Shown: in pieces, positions 9,163 to 16,260 of the stretch | How the letters are laid out: each line of letters opens with the position of its first letter | Position numbering within the stretch: position 1 is the first letter of the stretch | NCBI RefSeq assembly: GCF_031180885.1 | Contig: NZ_JAPSLK010000064.1 | Coordinates: 1 to 43,635 of the forward strand | Origin: Saccharothrix sp. | Lineage (GTDB): Bacteria > Actinomycetota > Actinomycetes > Mycobacteriales > Pseudonocardiaceae | Length of the DNA stretch: 43,635 bases | Reading direction: 5' to 3' | Position numbers and translations under genes: made by a program | The notes under the pieces: generated by a model | Seen by the model: only the letters and a program-made list of their open reading frames with translations | Database searches by the model: none | What the model was told of the DNA's origin: nothing

Positions 9163-9173
9163 TCCGCAGGTCG

Positions 9174-9193
9174 CTTGTGAAACAGTTCACAAG
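9174..9193. promoter_or_regulatory. Rex operator 1 (proximal) of the nuo operon
   Basis: TTGTGAA-ACAG-TTCACAA (9175-9192) with an extra matching C/G pair outside, a perfect palindrome. It equals the published Rex consensus TTGTGAA-N4-TTCACAA. Rex is the NADH-sensing repressor that releases DNA when NADH/NAD+ is high. The site sits just downstream of the predicted nuo transcription start, a position suited to a roadblock. Confidence 0.85.
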
Positions 9194-9206
9194 GCATCTC
9201 AGCCGG

Positions 9207-9224
9207 TTGTGAACTGATTCACAA
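9207..9224. promoter_or_regulatory. Rex operator 2 (distal) of the nuo operon
   Basis: TTGTGAA-CTGA-TTCACAA, again a perfect match to the Rex consensus. Its centre is 32 bp from that of operator 1, about three helical turns, so two Rex dimers could bind on the same face of the DNA. It immediately follows the candidate -10 box. Confidence 0.85.
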
Positions 9225-9236
9225 GACCTGAGGGCC

Positions 9237-9264
9237 AGTGTAGAACGTCACACAGAGGCGTGAA
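9237..9264 (-). promoter_or_regulatory. Candidate nuo operon promoter
   Basis: On the minus strand, -35 TTCACG (9264-9259), a 16-bp spacer and -10 TACACT (9242-9237). Transcription would start near 9230, right at the distal Rex operator, giving a leader of about 175 nt before nuoA. The -10 is good and the -35 is moderate. No mapping data. Confidence 0.5.
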
Positions 9265-9358
9265 CCCCACCCCCTGGACACGGTCTGACCTGGTCTTACA
9301 CGGTGCAGATCAACAGCTTTGCGGGCGTGGAGTGAACGGGAGCACACCCGAAACGAAA

Positions 9359-9384
9359 CAGCGCCGACCCGAAGGTCGGCGCTG
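9359..9384 (-). terminator. Rho-independent terminator after menJ
   Basis: An 11-bp perfect stem (left arm CAGCGCCGACC) with a 4-nt loop lies 20 nt beyond the menJ stop on the minus strand and is followed by TTTCGTTTC. It separates the menJ transcript from the nuo promoter. Confidence 0.8.
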
Positions 9385-9404
9385 CGTCGGCTAGCGGGGG
9401 CCGA

Positions 9405-10682
9405 TTAGGCCGTTGGGGTGAGTTTCGTGGCCGCCGTAATGAGACGGTCGAAGGAGTCGCCGTCCTTGGGGTCGTAAAGGCCGGCGAGCAGCTTCAGGAC
9501 CAGTTTCATCAGCGTTTTCCGAGGTAGGCCGTACTTGGTCGCGGTGCGCATGACGGTCGGGTTGCCGATGAGCTTGGAGAAGACGTTGCCGAGGCGGTAG
9601 TAGCTGCCCAGGGCCTGCTCGATGCGGACCGGGTAGCCGTGAAGTGCGCGTTCCCGGCTGTAGCCGGTGCGGGCGAGCCCCTGGACGACCGATTCGGCCG
9701 CGATCCGGGCCGACTCCATGGCGTAGCCGATGCCCTCGCCGTTGAACGGGTTCACCATGCCGCCGGCGTCACCCACCAGGAGCAGCCCGTCGCGGTAGTG
9801 CGGCTTCCGGTTGAGACCCATGGGCAGCGCCGCGCCGCCGATGCGGCTGGTCGCGTTCTCCTCGCGGAAGCCCCACTCCTCCGGGGTGCCGTCGAGCCAG
9901 GAGCGGAGGAGCGCTCGGTAGTCCGTAGTCCCGTAGGCCTTGGAGGTGCTGAGGATGCCGAGGCCGACGTTGACCGTGCCGTCGCCCATGCCGAAGATCC
10001 AGCCGTAGCCGGGGAGCAGGACGTCGTTCTGGCGGTCCCAGAGTTCGAGGTGGGATTCCAGGTAGTCGTCCTTGGTGCGGGGGCTGGCGTAGTAGCGGCG
10101 GACGGCGACGCCCATGGGCTTGGCGTCGTCCTTCTGGATGCCGACGCTGAGGGCCAGACGGGCGCTGACGCCGTCGCACCCGATGATGATCGGGGCCCGG
10201 TAGGTGACCGGCTGCTTGTCCGGCCCCGTCTTCGCCTCGACCCCGACGACGCGGCCGTTCTCCTGGATGGCTGCGGTGACGGTCGTCTGCTCGTAGAGGC
10301 GAGCGCCGGCCTGCTGGGCGGTCTTGGCGAGCATCTCGTCGAAGTCCTGGCGGGGGCGGACCACGCCGTAGGGCGGGAAGGTCGCCAGGTCCGGCCAGTC
10401 CAGTTCGAGCGTGACCCCGCCGCCGACCACGCGGAGGCCCCGGTTGTGCAGCCAGCCGGCCTCTTCGCGGGTGTCGATGCCGAGGTCGATGAGCTGCTTC
10501 ACGCCGCGGGGGGTGAGCCCGTCGCCGCACACCTTCTCGCGGGGGAACGTGCTCTTCTCCAACAGCAGCACGTCCAGGCCCGCGCGGGCCAGGTAGGTCG
10601 CGGCCGTCGACCCCGCCGGGCCCGCGCCGACCACGATCACCTCGGCGTCCTCGCCTGCCCTGCGGCGGCTGGGAGTCGTCAT
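9405..10682 (-). CDS. menJ: Geranylgeranyl reductase family FAD protein, probable menaquinone beta-isoprenyl reductase
   Basis: 425 residues. An FAD-dependent reductase of the geranylgeranyl-reductase family; the mycobacterial member MenJ saturates one isoprene unit of menaquinone, and that role is inferred here from the men context. Seen: N-terminal Rossmann GAGPAGS (19-25) with an acidic residue ending the second strand (LLLEK), the family signature PGYGWIFGMGDG around residues 225-235, and the second FAD motif GDAGGMVNPFNGEGIGYA near residue 300. The ATG has an AAGGAG ribosome-binding site. A Rex-like palindrome overlaps the edge of that site. It is preceded by a 19-bp tandem array and followed by a strong terminator. 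A role in phospholipid or carotenoid isoprenoid reduction cannot be excluded. Confidence 0.85.
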   Translation of the reverse strand: MTTPSRRRAGEDAEVIVVGAGPAGSTAATYLARAGLDVLLLEKSTFPREKVCGDGLTPRGVKQLIDLGIDTREEAGWLHNRGLRVVGGGVTLELDWPDLATFPPYGVVRPRQDFDEMLAKTAQQAGARLYEQTTVTAAIQENGRVVGVEAKTGPDKQPVTYRAPIIIGCDGVSARLALSVGIQKDDAKPMGVAVRRYYASPRTKDDYLESHLELWDRQNDVLLPGYGWIFGMGDGTVNVGLGILSTSKAYGTTDYRALLRSWLDGTPEEWGFREENATSRIGGAALPMGLNRKPHYRDGLLLVGDAGGMVNPFNGEGIGYAMESARIAAESVVQGLARTGYSRERALHGYPVRIEQALGSYYRLGNVFSKLIGNPTVMRTATKYGLPRKTLMKLVLKLLAGLYDPKDGDSFDRLITAATKLTPTA

Positions 10683-10691
10683 CCCCGCTCC

Positions 10692-10709
10692 TTGTGCGTC
10701 AGTTCACAA
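10692..10709 (-). promoter_or_regulatory. Rex-like operator overlapping the menJ ribosome-binding site
   Basis: On the coding strand TTGTGAA-CTGA-CGCACAA: one perfect half-site, the other with two mismatches, the same N4 geometry and the same CTGA centre (read on the plus strand in nuo operator 2). The last AA of the site is part of the AAGGAG ribosome-binding site. A candidate -10 (TAGACT) lies about 16 nt upstream at 10728-10723. Confidence 0.6.
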
Positions 10710-10750
10710 AGTCCCGGGGCCGAGTCTACTTATGCCTTCCTGAGGCCCTT

Positions 10751-10902
10751 CCAGTCCTGCTCCAGTCCTGATGGACGCTCTCAGTCCTGTTAGACCCTCT
10801 CACTCTTGCTAGACGGCCTTGTTAGACGCTCTCAGCTTTGTTAGCTGATCTCAGTCTTGTTAGATGGCTTCAGTCTTGTTAGAGGGTCTCAGTCTTGTTG
10901 GA
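10751..10902. repeat. 19-bp tandem repeat array
   Basis: About eight degenerate copies of a unit like AGTCTTGTTAGATGGCTTC. Unit starts fall at 10764, 10783, 10802, about 10815, 10834, 10853, 10872 and 10891: a 19-bp period with one 6-bp deletion, plus a partial copy at 10753. The last copy runs into the 3' end of the reductase gene and supplies its final codons and TGA stop (10889-10891). No unique spacers, so not a CRISPR. It fills most of the gap before menJ. Confidence 0.85.
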
Positions 10903-11455
10903 CGAGGCTGAGCCCGGGGAACGGCCCACCCGGGTACTGCTGGAGCCGCCCACCGATCTCCAACGACCCGAGGTCGATCGCCGCCCACCCCGCGGACTCG
11001 ACCAGCTCGGCAACCACCTTCGTCGCCTCGGGGTGGTCGCCGGACAGGAAGATCACCGTGCGCGCGTCCCGCTCCAGCCGCTCCGGGCTGAGCGTGTTGA
11101 ACCCCTTGACCAGCCGCGCGCCCTTGACCTTGTCGGCGACGATCGCGCTGGAGGGCCGGTCCCCGATGTCGGCGAACACGAAGCCCGGGAGGATCGGGTT
11201 GCTCGTGTCGACCACGATCTTCCCTGCCCAGTCCCGTCCTTCCGTCACCGCGTCCATAGCGACCCAGGGCACGGCGAGGAACGTGACGTCCCGCCCTTCG
11301 ACGGCCTGCTCCACGGTCCCCTTGGTCACGCCGTCGATGTCGGGCAGGGTTTCGGGTCCACGGCTGTTGGCGATCACCACGTCGTGCCCGGCCTTGGCCA
11401 ACTTCTTGGCGACAGACGCCCCGATGTTCCCCGCGCCGACGATCCCTACCTTCAC
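10889..11455 (-). CDS. NADPH-dependent F420 reductase-type dinucleotide-binding protein
   Basis: 188 residues. The N-terminal VKVGIVGAGNIG is a Rossmann motif, followed by VVIANSRGPETLPDI, VDTSNPI and VKGFNTLSPERL, the pattern of the F420-dependent NADP reductase family (COG2085). These enzymes exchange hydride between F420 and NADP(H); the actual substrate here is unproven. Starts at GTG 11455, overlapping the menG stop (GTGA), so it is translationally coupled to menG. Its last codons (QQD-stop) are formed by one unit of the 19-bp tandem array, which suggests the C-terminus moves with repeat number. Confidence 0.8.
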   Translation of the reverse strand: MKVGIVGAGNIGASVAKKLAKAGHDVVIANSRGPETLPDIDGVTKGTVEQAVEGRDVTFLAVPWVAMDAVTEGRDWAGKIVVDTSNPILPGFVFADIGDRPSSAIVADKVKGARLVKGFNTLSPERLERDARTVIFLSGDHPEATKVVAELVESAGWAAIDLGSLEIGGRLQQYPGGPFPGLSLVQQD

Positions 11456-12213
11456 TCGCCCTCCACCGGTCGGGTGGCCGGCTCGGTCGGCTTGGTGGCC
11501 GGGTCGTTCGGCTTGGTGGCTTGGTCGTTCGGCTTGGTGGCCCGGTGCAAGGCCACCACCCCGAAGGTCAGGTTCATCCAGGCGACGTCGTCCCACCCGG
11601 CCTTGGCGATGATCTCGGCCAGGTTGCGCTGGTCGGGCCAGGTGCGCATGGACTCGGCGAGGTACTGGTAGGCCTCGGGGTTCGAGGACACGAAACGACC
11701 GATGAAGGGGAGGATCTTGAGCAGGTAACGCATGTAGACGAACCGGAAGGGCCGGAACGTCGGCGTGGAGACCTCGCAGATCACCAGGCGGCCGCCGGGT
11801 TTGACCACGCGGGCCATTTCGCGGAGGGCGGCCTCGGTGTCGTTGAAGTTGCGGAGTCCGAAGGAGACCGTCACGGCGTCGAAGGCGTTGTCCGCGAAGG
11901 GCAACTTGAGCGCGTCGGCGGCCACCTTGGGCACATCCCGGTGCCGGCCGCCGAGCAACATCCCGATCGAGAAGTCGGCCGCGACGCACCAGGCGCCGGA
12001 AGCCGCGTACTCGACGGTGGAGACGGCCGTACCGGCCGCGAGGTCGAGCACCTTCTCCCCGGCACGGGCGTCCAGAACGCGCCGACTCCACTCCCGCCAG
12101 CGCCGGTCGAACCCCAGGGTCATGACGGAGTTCGTGCGGTCGTAGCCCTTGGCCACGCCGTCGAACATCTCGGCCACCTCGCGGGGGTTCTTGTCCAAAC
12201 CTGCACGCGACAT
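11452..12213 (-). CDS. menG: Demethylmenaquinone methyltransferase
   Basis: 253 residues. Transfers a methyl group from S-adenosylmethionine to demethylmenaquinone, the last ring step of menaquinone synthesis (also named ubiE or menH). Seen: the family signature YDRTNSVMTLGFDRRWR (24-40), SAM motif I LDLAAGT (56-62), DALKLPFADNAFDAVTVSFGLRN and the C-terminal SNPEAYQYLAES. After the normal end (VVALHR) there is an extra tail, residues 225-253, of four seven-residue units ATKPNDQ/ATKPNDP/ATKPTEP/ATRPVEG encoded by a 21-bp DNA repeat. The ATG is preceded by TAGGCT six nt upstream, fitting a leaderless transcript. In M. tuberculosis the equivalent gene also neighbours mgtA. Confidence 0.93.
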   Translation of the reverse strand: MSRAGLDKNPREVAEMFDGVAKGYDRTNSVMTLGFDRRWREWSRRVLDARAGEKVLDLAAGTAVSTVEYAASGAWCVAADFSIGMLLGGRHRDVPKVAADALKLPFADNAFDAVTVSFGLRNFNDTEAALREMARVVKPGGRLVICEVSTPTFRPFRFVYMRYLLKILPFIGRFVSSNPEAYQYLAESMRTWPDQRNLAEIIAKAGWDDVAWMNLTFGVVALHRATKPNDQATKPNDPATKPTEPATRPVEGE

Positions 12214-12219
12214 AGCCGA

Positions 12220-12225
12220 AGCCTA
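12220..12225 (-). promoter_or_regulatory. -10 box of a leaderless menG promoter
   Basis: TAGGCT on the minus strand, six nt before the menG ATG, which places the transcription start at or next to the start codon. No ribosome-binding site is present. No clear -35. Confidence 0.6.
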
Positions 12226-12290
12226 GGTGACGCCGCCGGAGACCGAAATCCCGCACACCCGTACCCGTGATGAACAGCGAAAACCCCATT

Positions 12291-12317
12291 ACCCACGCCC
12301 TTGGCACAGGCGTGGGT
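12291..12317. promoter_or_regulatory. 9-bp inverted repeat upstream of menG
   Basis: ACCCACGCC, nine nt, GGCGTGGGT, 78 nt upstream of menG and followed on the plus strand by TTTACC. No plus-strand gene precedes it, so a plus-strand terminator is unlikely. It could be an operator for menG or an end point for read-through from the glycosyltransferase genes. Confidence 0.45.
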
Positions 12318-12423
12318 TTACCGCCCCTAGCAATGTTCACCCGATGTCGCGAATTGATCGCTTTCCGGGCACCTTCGAGCCGCCCCGAACGTTGCCGTAA
12401 TGAAGAGGAGGCGGCACGGCACA

Positions 12424-13004
12424 AGGCACACGGACCCCACCCCACTCACCCCTCCGACCCTCGCACCGCACTCCCCACCCCGGTCCGCCCGGTCCGCCCG
12501 GTCCGCCCCCCACCGCACTCCCCCGCCCCGAGCCGCCCGGTCCGCCCCGAGCCCACCGCACCTCCGCCCGCCGCACTCCCAGCCCTGCCGCCCACCACAC
12601 CGCACCGCCGCCGCCCGCCCACTCCTCGATCACCCCGCAGCAGCCAGCACCACCGAGACGCCCCCAGGAACGCCCTCCCCCGAGCCCCCTGAGGCGCGCG
12701 GCGCTTGGCGGCGCGGCGCGGCGGTGGACCGGGGGCGGCGCGGGGTCGGGGCGGAACCGAGGCAGGGCGGCGCGGACCGGGGCGGCGCGGGGTGGCTGGG
12801 GCGGCGCGGGGTGGCTGGGGCGGACCGGGGTGGCTGGGGCGGACCGGGGTGGCTGGGGCGGACCGGGGCGGCGCGGGCGGACCGGGGCGGCGCGGGCGGA
12901 CCGCGGTGGCTGGGCGGACCGCGGTGGCTGGGCGGACCGGGGCGGCTGGGGCGGGCGCGGGGGAGTGGAGTTGCGGGGCGGGTGTTGGGCGTTGGTGCGG
13001 GGGG
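12424..13004. repeat. Low-complexity, strand-asymmetric G/C block between menG and the glycosyltransferase
   Basis: The gap 12214-13004 holds no convincing gene. From about 12424 to 12690 the plus strand is C-rich and G-poor (including three GGTCCGCCC units at 12482-12508). From about 12700 to 13000 it switches to G-rich, with imperfect units such as GGCGGACCGGGGTGGCTGG. The two halves are roughly inverted copies of the same motif (GGTCCGCCC versus GGGCGGACC). Read along the glycosyltransferase transcript, the first 300 nt after its stop are C-rich and G-poor, as in Rho-utilisation sites; the G-runs could form quadruplexes. Open frames across the block are composition artefacts. Confidence 0.7.
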
Positions 13005-14114
13005 TTAGGTGGCTTGTAGGGCGGTGAGCATGCCGTCTACGGCGGCTTGCCAGGGGTACTGTTCGGCCCTTGCGCGGGCGGCTTCTCGTCTGGCTGGTTC
13101 TGGGTTGTCCAGGAGGGTGTTCACCGCGCCCGCGAAGGCGGTCGCCTTGTCGGGGACTGCTGCGCCGCAGTTCGGCTGGACGATTTCGCGCAGGGCCGAC
13201 GACGCCGACACGACCACCGGGGTGCCGGACGCCAAAGCCTCCAAGGCCGCCAAGCCGAACGTTTCGTGGGGGCCTGGAGCCAGGGAGACGTCGGCAGTCG
13301 CCAGGAGGTTCGCGACCTCGGTTCGTTGGTTCACGAAACCCAGGAACGTGACCGGTAGGCCCGCGGCTCGACGCTCCAAGGACTCCCGGCGCGGGCCGTC
13401 GCCGGCGATCACCAAGCGGATGCGGTGGCCGGATTCGTGCAAGGCCGCGGCGGTGTCGACGCTGCGTTCGACGTGCTTCTCCGGGGACAGCCGACCGCAG
13501 TGGATCAAGAGGGCGTCCGCGCCCCGCGCCAAGTCGCGCTTCAGAGAGCGGCTGTGGCGGGTTGGGGTGAAGGTGTGCAGGTCCACGCCGAGGGGCACGC
13601 GGCTGACGTTGGTGGCGCCTATCCGGTCGAACTCCTCGCGGGCGAAGTCCGTCGTGCACACGACCGTGTCGTAGGACGCCGCCATGCGCGTGTTCGCCCA
13701 ATCCGCGCCCGCCCTCGCCAACGCCGGCGGCAGGAGGAACTGCTCCAGCAGGCGGTCCAGGCGTTCGTGGGAGATCACGACGCTGGGGACACCGTTCGCG
13801 GACGCCCACTTGCCCATGCCGCGCAACGTCAAGCGGTCCGAAACCTCGAGCCTGTCGGGGCGGAGGTGGTTCAGGAGGTTCCGGACGCGCCACGGGTCCA
13901 CGGCTCGATAGCCGCCGGTTCCGGGGATCTGCGGGGCCGGGAGGGTGATGCGGCGGACGTTGGCGGACAGGCGTTCGTCGGCGTGGGCCGCGCCGGGCAC
14001 GACCAGGGTCACCTGGTGGCCGGCTGCCGCGTAGCCCGCCCCCAGGTGGTGCAGGGCGGTGCGCAGGCCGCCTGAGCGCGGGCCGTAGAAGTTGGCCAGC
14101 TGGACGATCCTCAT
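13005..14114 (-). CDS. GT4-family glycosyltransferase
   Basis: 369 residues starting MRIVQLANFYGPRSGGLRT. A retaining GT-B glycosyltransferase: the C-terminal domain has CGRLSPEKHVE and the nucleotide-sugar binding APGPHETFGLAALEALASG, with the E-x7-E pattern. Sugar and acceptor cannot be read from sequence; the neighbouring MgtA-like enzyme suggests a mannosylated glycolipid. The start ATG overlaps the stop of the upstream glycosyltransferase by 4 nt, so the pair is co-translated. The longer open frame upstream would add 30 Arg/Pro-rich residues and lies inside the neighbour. Confidence 0.88.
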   Translation of the reverse strand: MRIVQLANFYGPRSGGLRTALHHLGAGYAAAGHQVTLVVPGAAHADERLSANVRRITLPAPQIPGTGGYRAVDPWRVRNLLNHLRPDRLEVSDRLTLRGMGKWASANGVPSVVISHERLDRLLEQFLLPPALARAGADWANTRMAASYDTVVCTTDFAREEFDRIGATNVSRVPLGVDLHTFTPTRHSRSLKRDLARGADALLIHCGRLSPEKHVERSVDTAAALHESGHRIRLVIAGDGPRRESLERRAAGLPVTFLGFVNQRTEVANLLATADVSLAPGPHETFGLAALEALASGTPVVVSASSALREIVQPNCGAAVPDKATAFAGAVNTLLDNPEPARREAARARAEQYPWQAAVDGMLTALQAT

Positions 14115-15214
14115 GCCGCTTGCGCCTCGGGCACACCCAGGACGACGTGGTAGTGGCCGAGGAGTTCGTCGCACACCGCCGACCACGTCCGGCCGCGCAC
14201 CCAACGGCGGGCGGCGTGGCCGTAGCGCTTGCGGCGCAACGGGTCCAGCAGCGCGGTCACGGCGTCGCGCAGCTCGTCGTCGGTGGTGAACAGGTAGCCG
14301 GTGTCGGGTTGGACCAGGTCGCGCGGGCCGCCGGCGTCGGGGGCGACCACCGGCACGCCGCTGGCCAGCGCCTCCTGCACGGCCTGGCAGAACGTCTCGT
14401 GCGGCCCGGTGTGCACGAACACGTCCAGCGACGCGTACGCCTCCGCAAGGGGAACGCCGCTGCGGAACCCCAGGAAGGCCGCGTCCGGCAGGTCCCGGCG
14501 CAACGCCGCCTCCTCGGGACCCTCGCCGACGACGACCAGGCGGATGCCGGGAATGTCACGCAAAGCGCGCAGCCGCTCGACCTGCTTCTCCGGGGACAAC
14601 CGGCCGACATAGCCGACCAGGACCTCGCCACGGGGCGCGAGCGAACGGCGCAGGGCGTCGTCACGGCGGTGGGGCGCGAAGAGTTCCACGTCCACTCCCC
14701 TACCCCACCGGTGCACGCGCGGAACCCCGTGTTCGCGCAACGCCTCCACCGCCCACGTCGACGGGGCGAGGGTCCGGTCGGCCTGGGAGTGCAGGCGGCG
14801 GGTCCAGCGCCACGCGGCGCGCGCGGTCAGGCCCAGGCCGTAGTGGCCGGCGAACCCGGCGACGTCGGTCTGGTACACCGCGACCGTCGGCAGGCCGAGG
14901 CGGCGGGCGGCGGACAGGCCCCGGGCGCCCATGACGAACGGGCTGGCGAGGTGGACGACGTCGGGGCGGAAGTCGGCGAGCGCGGTGAGGACCTTGCGGG
15001 TCGGGACGCCGACGGGCAGGGAGCTGAACCGGGGCAGGTCGACGGCGGGCACCCGGACAACCGGGGTGCCGTGGTGGTGGTCGGCGCCCGCGCCGGGGGC
15101 GACCACGAGGGCCTGGTGGCCGTGCGCACGCAGGTGCTCCAGCACCCGCAGGACGGAGTTGGTCACCCCGTTCACCTGCGGGAGGAAGCTCTCGGTGACG
15201 ATCGCTACACGCAC
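14111..15214 (-). CDS. mgtA: GDP-mannose-dependent alpha-mannosyltransferase, MgtA/PimB-like
   Basis: 367 residues. A GT4 enzyme whose N-terminus MRVAIVTESFLPQVNGVTNSVLR and HLASPFVMGARGL are typical of MgtA/PimB' enzymes, which mannosylate glycolipids in the inner membrane of mycolate-lineage actinobacteria. The C-terminal domain shows GYVGRLSPEKQVE and TGPHETFCQAVQEALASG. In M. tuberculosis mgtA (Rv0557) directly neighbours menG (Rv0558), as here, apart from the extra glycosyltransferase and the low-complexity block. I prefer GTG 15214 because AAGGTGA lies at good distance; GTG 15223 is an in-frame alternative. Acceptor specificity is inferred. Confidence 0.8.
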   Translation of the reverse strand: MRVAIVTESFLPQVNGVTNSVLRVLEHLRAHGHQALVVAPGAGADHHHGTPVVRVPAVDLPRFSSLPVGVPTRKVLTALADFRPDVVHLASPFVMGARGLSAARRLGLPTVAVYQTDVAGFAGHYGLGLTARAAWRWTRRLHSQADRTLAPSTWAVEALREHGVPRVHRWGRGVDVELFAPHRRDDALRRSLAPRGEVLVGYVGRLSPEKQVERLRALRDIPGIRLVVVGEGPEEAALRRDLPDAAFLGFRSGVPLAEAYASLDVFVHTGPHETFCQAVQEALASGVPVVAPDAGGPRDLVQPDTGYLFTTDDELRDAVTALLDPLRRKRYGHAARRWVRGRTWSAVCDELLGHYHVVLGVPEAQAA

Positions 15215-15369
15215 GCCGATCACCTTGAGGTGCGAAGGACACGGGGGCGTGACGGATCGGGGAACGAAGGTCGAAATCCTCGCGTCGCGGTTGACGTTGA
15301 CCGAAGGATCGTCATCGCTTCACCTGGAGGTCGCGTCGCGGACACCAGGGGCGGTGACACTAGCTCGGC

Positions 15370-16194
15370 ATGACCGTCTTGTCGTCCCGACCCGCGCAGC
15401 CCGTCGATCCCGGTCTGGTGTCGATCGCGCTGGAGATAGCGGGCCGCCTGGCGAACGACGCGTCGGACGTCATCATGGCGACGGCGGGCCGGGGCGCGCG
15501 TCCCGACGACGACGCCTCGCCGTTCGACTGGGTGACCGACACCGACCGCACGCTGGAGCGGCACACGCGGCGGGTGCTGACGGCGGAGTTCCCGGACATC
15601 CCGGTGTTCTGCGAGGACACCGACGAGGACGTGGCGTCGGACGCCGAGTTCCGCTGGGTGGTGGACCCGGTGGACGGGACGGCGAACTACGTGGCGGGCG
15701 TGCCGTGGTGCGCGTACAGCCTGGCGCTGGTGGACCGGTGGGGGCCGGTGGTCGGCGTGGTCGCGGACCCGTACCGGGCGCAGATCTACGCCGCCGCCCG
15801 GGGCCGGGGGATGCGGGCGAACGGGACGCCGGTGAAGCTGGGCGAGCAGGCGGTCAGCTCGATCGTGTGCACGGAGATGACGCGGACCGGGCCGTGGCCG
15901 GGGATGGGCGAGTTCATCTCGCGGGCGGCGGTGTCCGGGACCGGGGTGCGGGTGCTGGGGTCGAAGGCGCTGGCGGTGGCGCAGGTCGCGCTGGGTCACG
16001 CGGCGGCGGCGGTGCTGCACAGCTACCACGAGTGGGACGTGGCCGGGGCGGTGGCGCTGGCGGTCGAGTCGGGGGCGGCGGTGCTGGACCGGCGCGGCGA
16101 GGACGCGCCGCTGCCGGTGGACGGGCTGCTGGTGGCGATGCCCGAGGTGGCCGAGGAGGTCCTCGGCTGGTGGCAGTCGTCGATGACCCGATAA
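15370..16194 (+). CDS. Inositol monophosphatase family protein
   Basis: 274 residues. Mg2+-dependent phosphatase of the IMPase/FIG/CysQ superfamily. Metal ligands: the E in FCEDTDED (about E82), DPVDGT (D99-T104) and WDVAGA (about 218-223), matching D-P-x-D-G-T and the W-D-x-A motif. Likely substrates are inositol-1-phosphate (for phosphatidylinositol and mannosides, which fits the neighbouring mannosyltransferase) or histidinol phosphate; sequence alone does not decide. No ribosome-binding site; GACACT ends eight nt before the ATG, a weak leaderless -10. Divergent from mgtA with a 155-bp gap in which I see no further gene. Confidence 0.88.
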   Translation: MTVLSSRPAQPVDPGLVSIALEIAGRLANDASDVIMATAGRGARPDDDASPFDWVTDTDRTLERHTRRVLTAEFPDIPVFCEDTDEDVASDAEFRWVVDPVDGTANYVAGVPWCAYSLALVDRWGPVVGVVADPYRAQIYAAARGRGMRANGTPVKLGEQAVSSIVCTEMTRTGPWPGMGEFISRAAVSGTGVRVLGSKALAVAQVALGHAAAAVLHSYHEWDVAGAVALAVESGAAVLDRRGEDAPLPVDGLLVAMPEVAEEVLGWWQSSMTR

Positions 16195-16260
16195 AGTGAT
16201 CAACAACTGCCGGCCGTCGTGCTGGCATTGTCGTGCCGGTCCCAATAGGGGCCGGAAGTG

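Noticed and set aside
9174..9224. CRP/FNR-type sites (TGTGA...TCACA)
   Set aside because: The CRP spacer is six nt (TGTGA-N6-TCACA), and the sites also fit that loosely, but full TTGTGAA-N4-TTCACAA symmetry, duplication and position at nuo fit Rex better. CRP binding is not excluded.
10751..10902. Possible CRISPR array
   Set aside because: Copies are contiguous at 19 bp with no unique spacers and degrade gradually; no cas genes nearby.
12400..13008. Plus-strand open frame across the low-complexity block
   Set aside because: Its sequence is only repeated Gly/Arg/Ala or Pro/Arg from the DNA repeats, with no start signal or domain.
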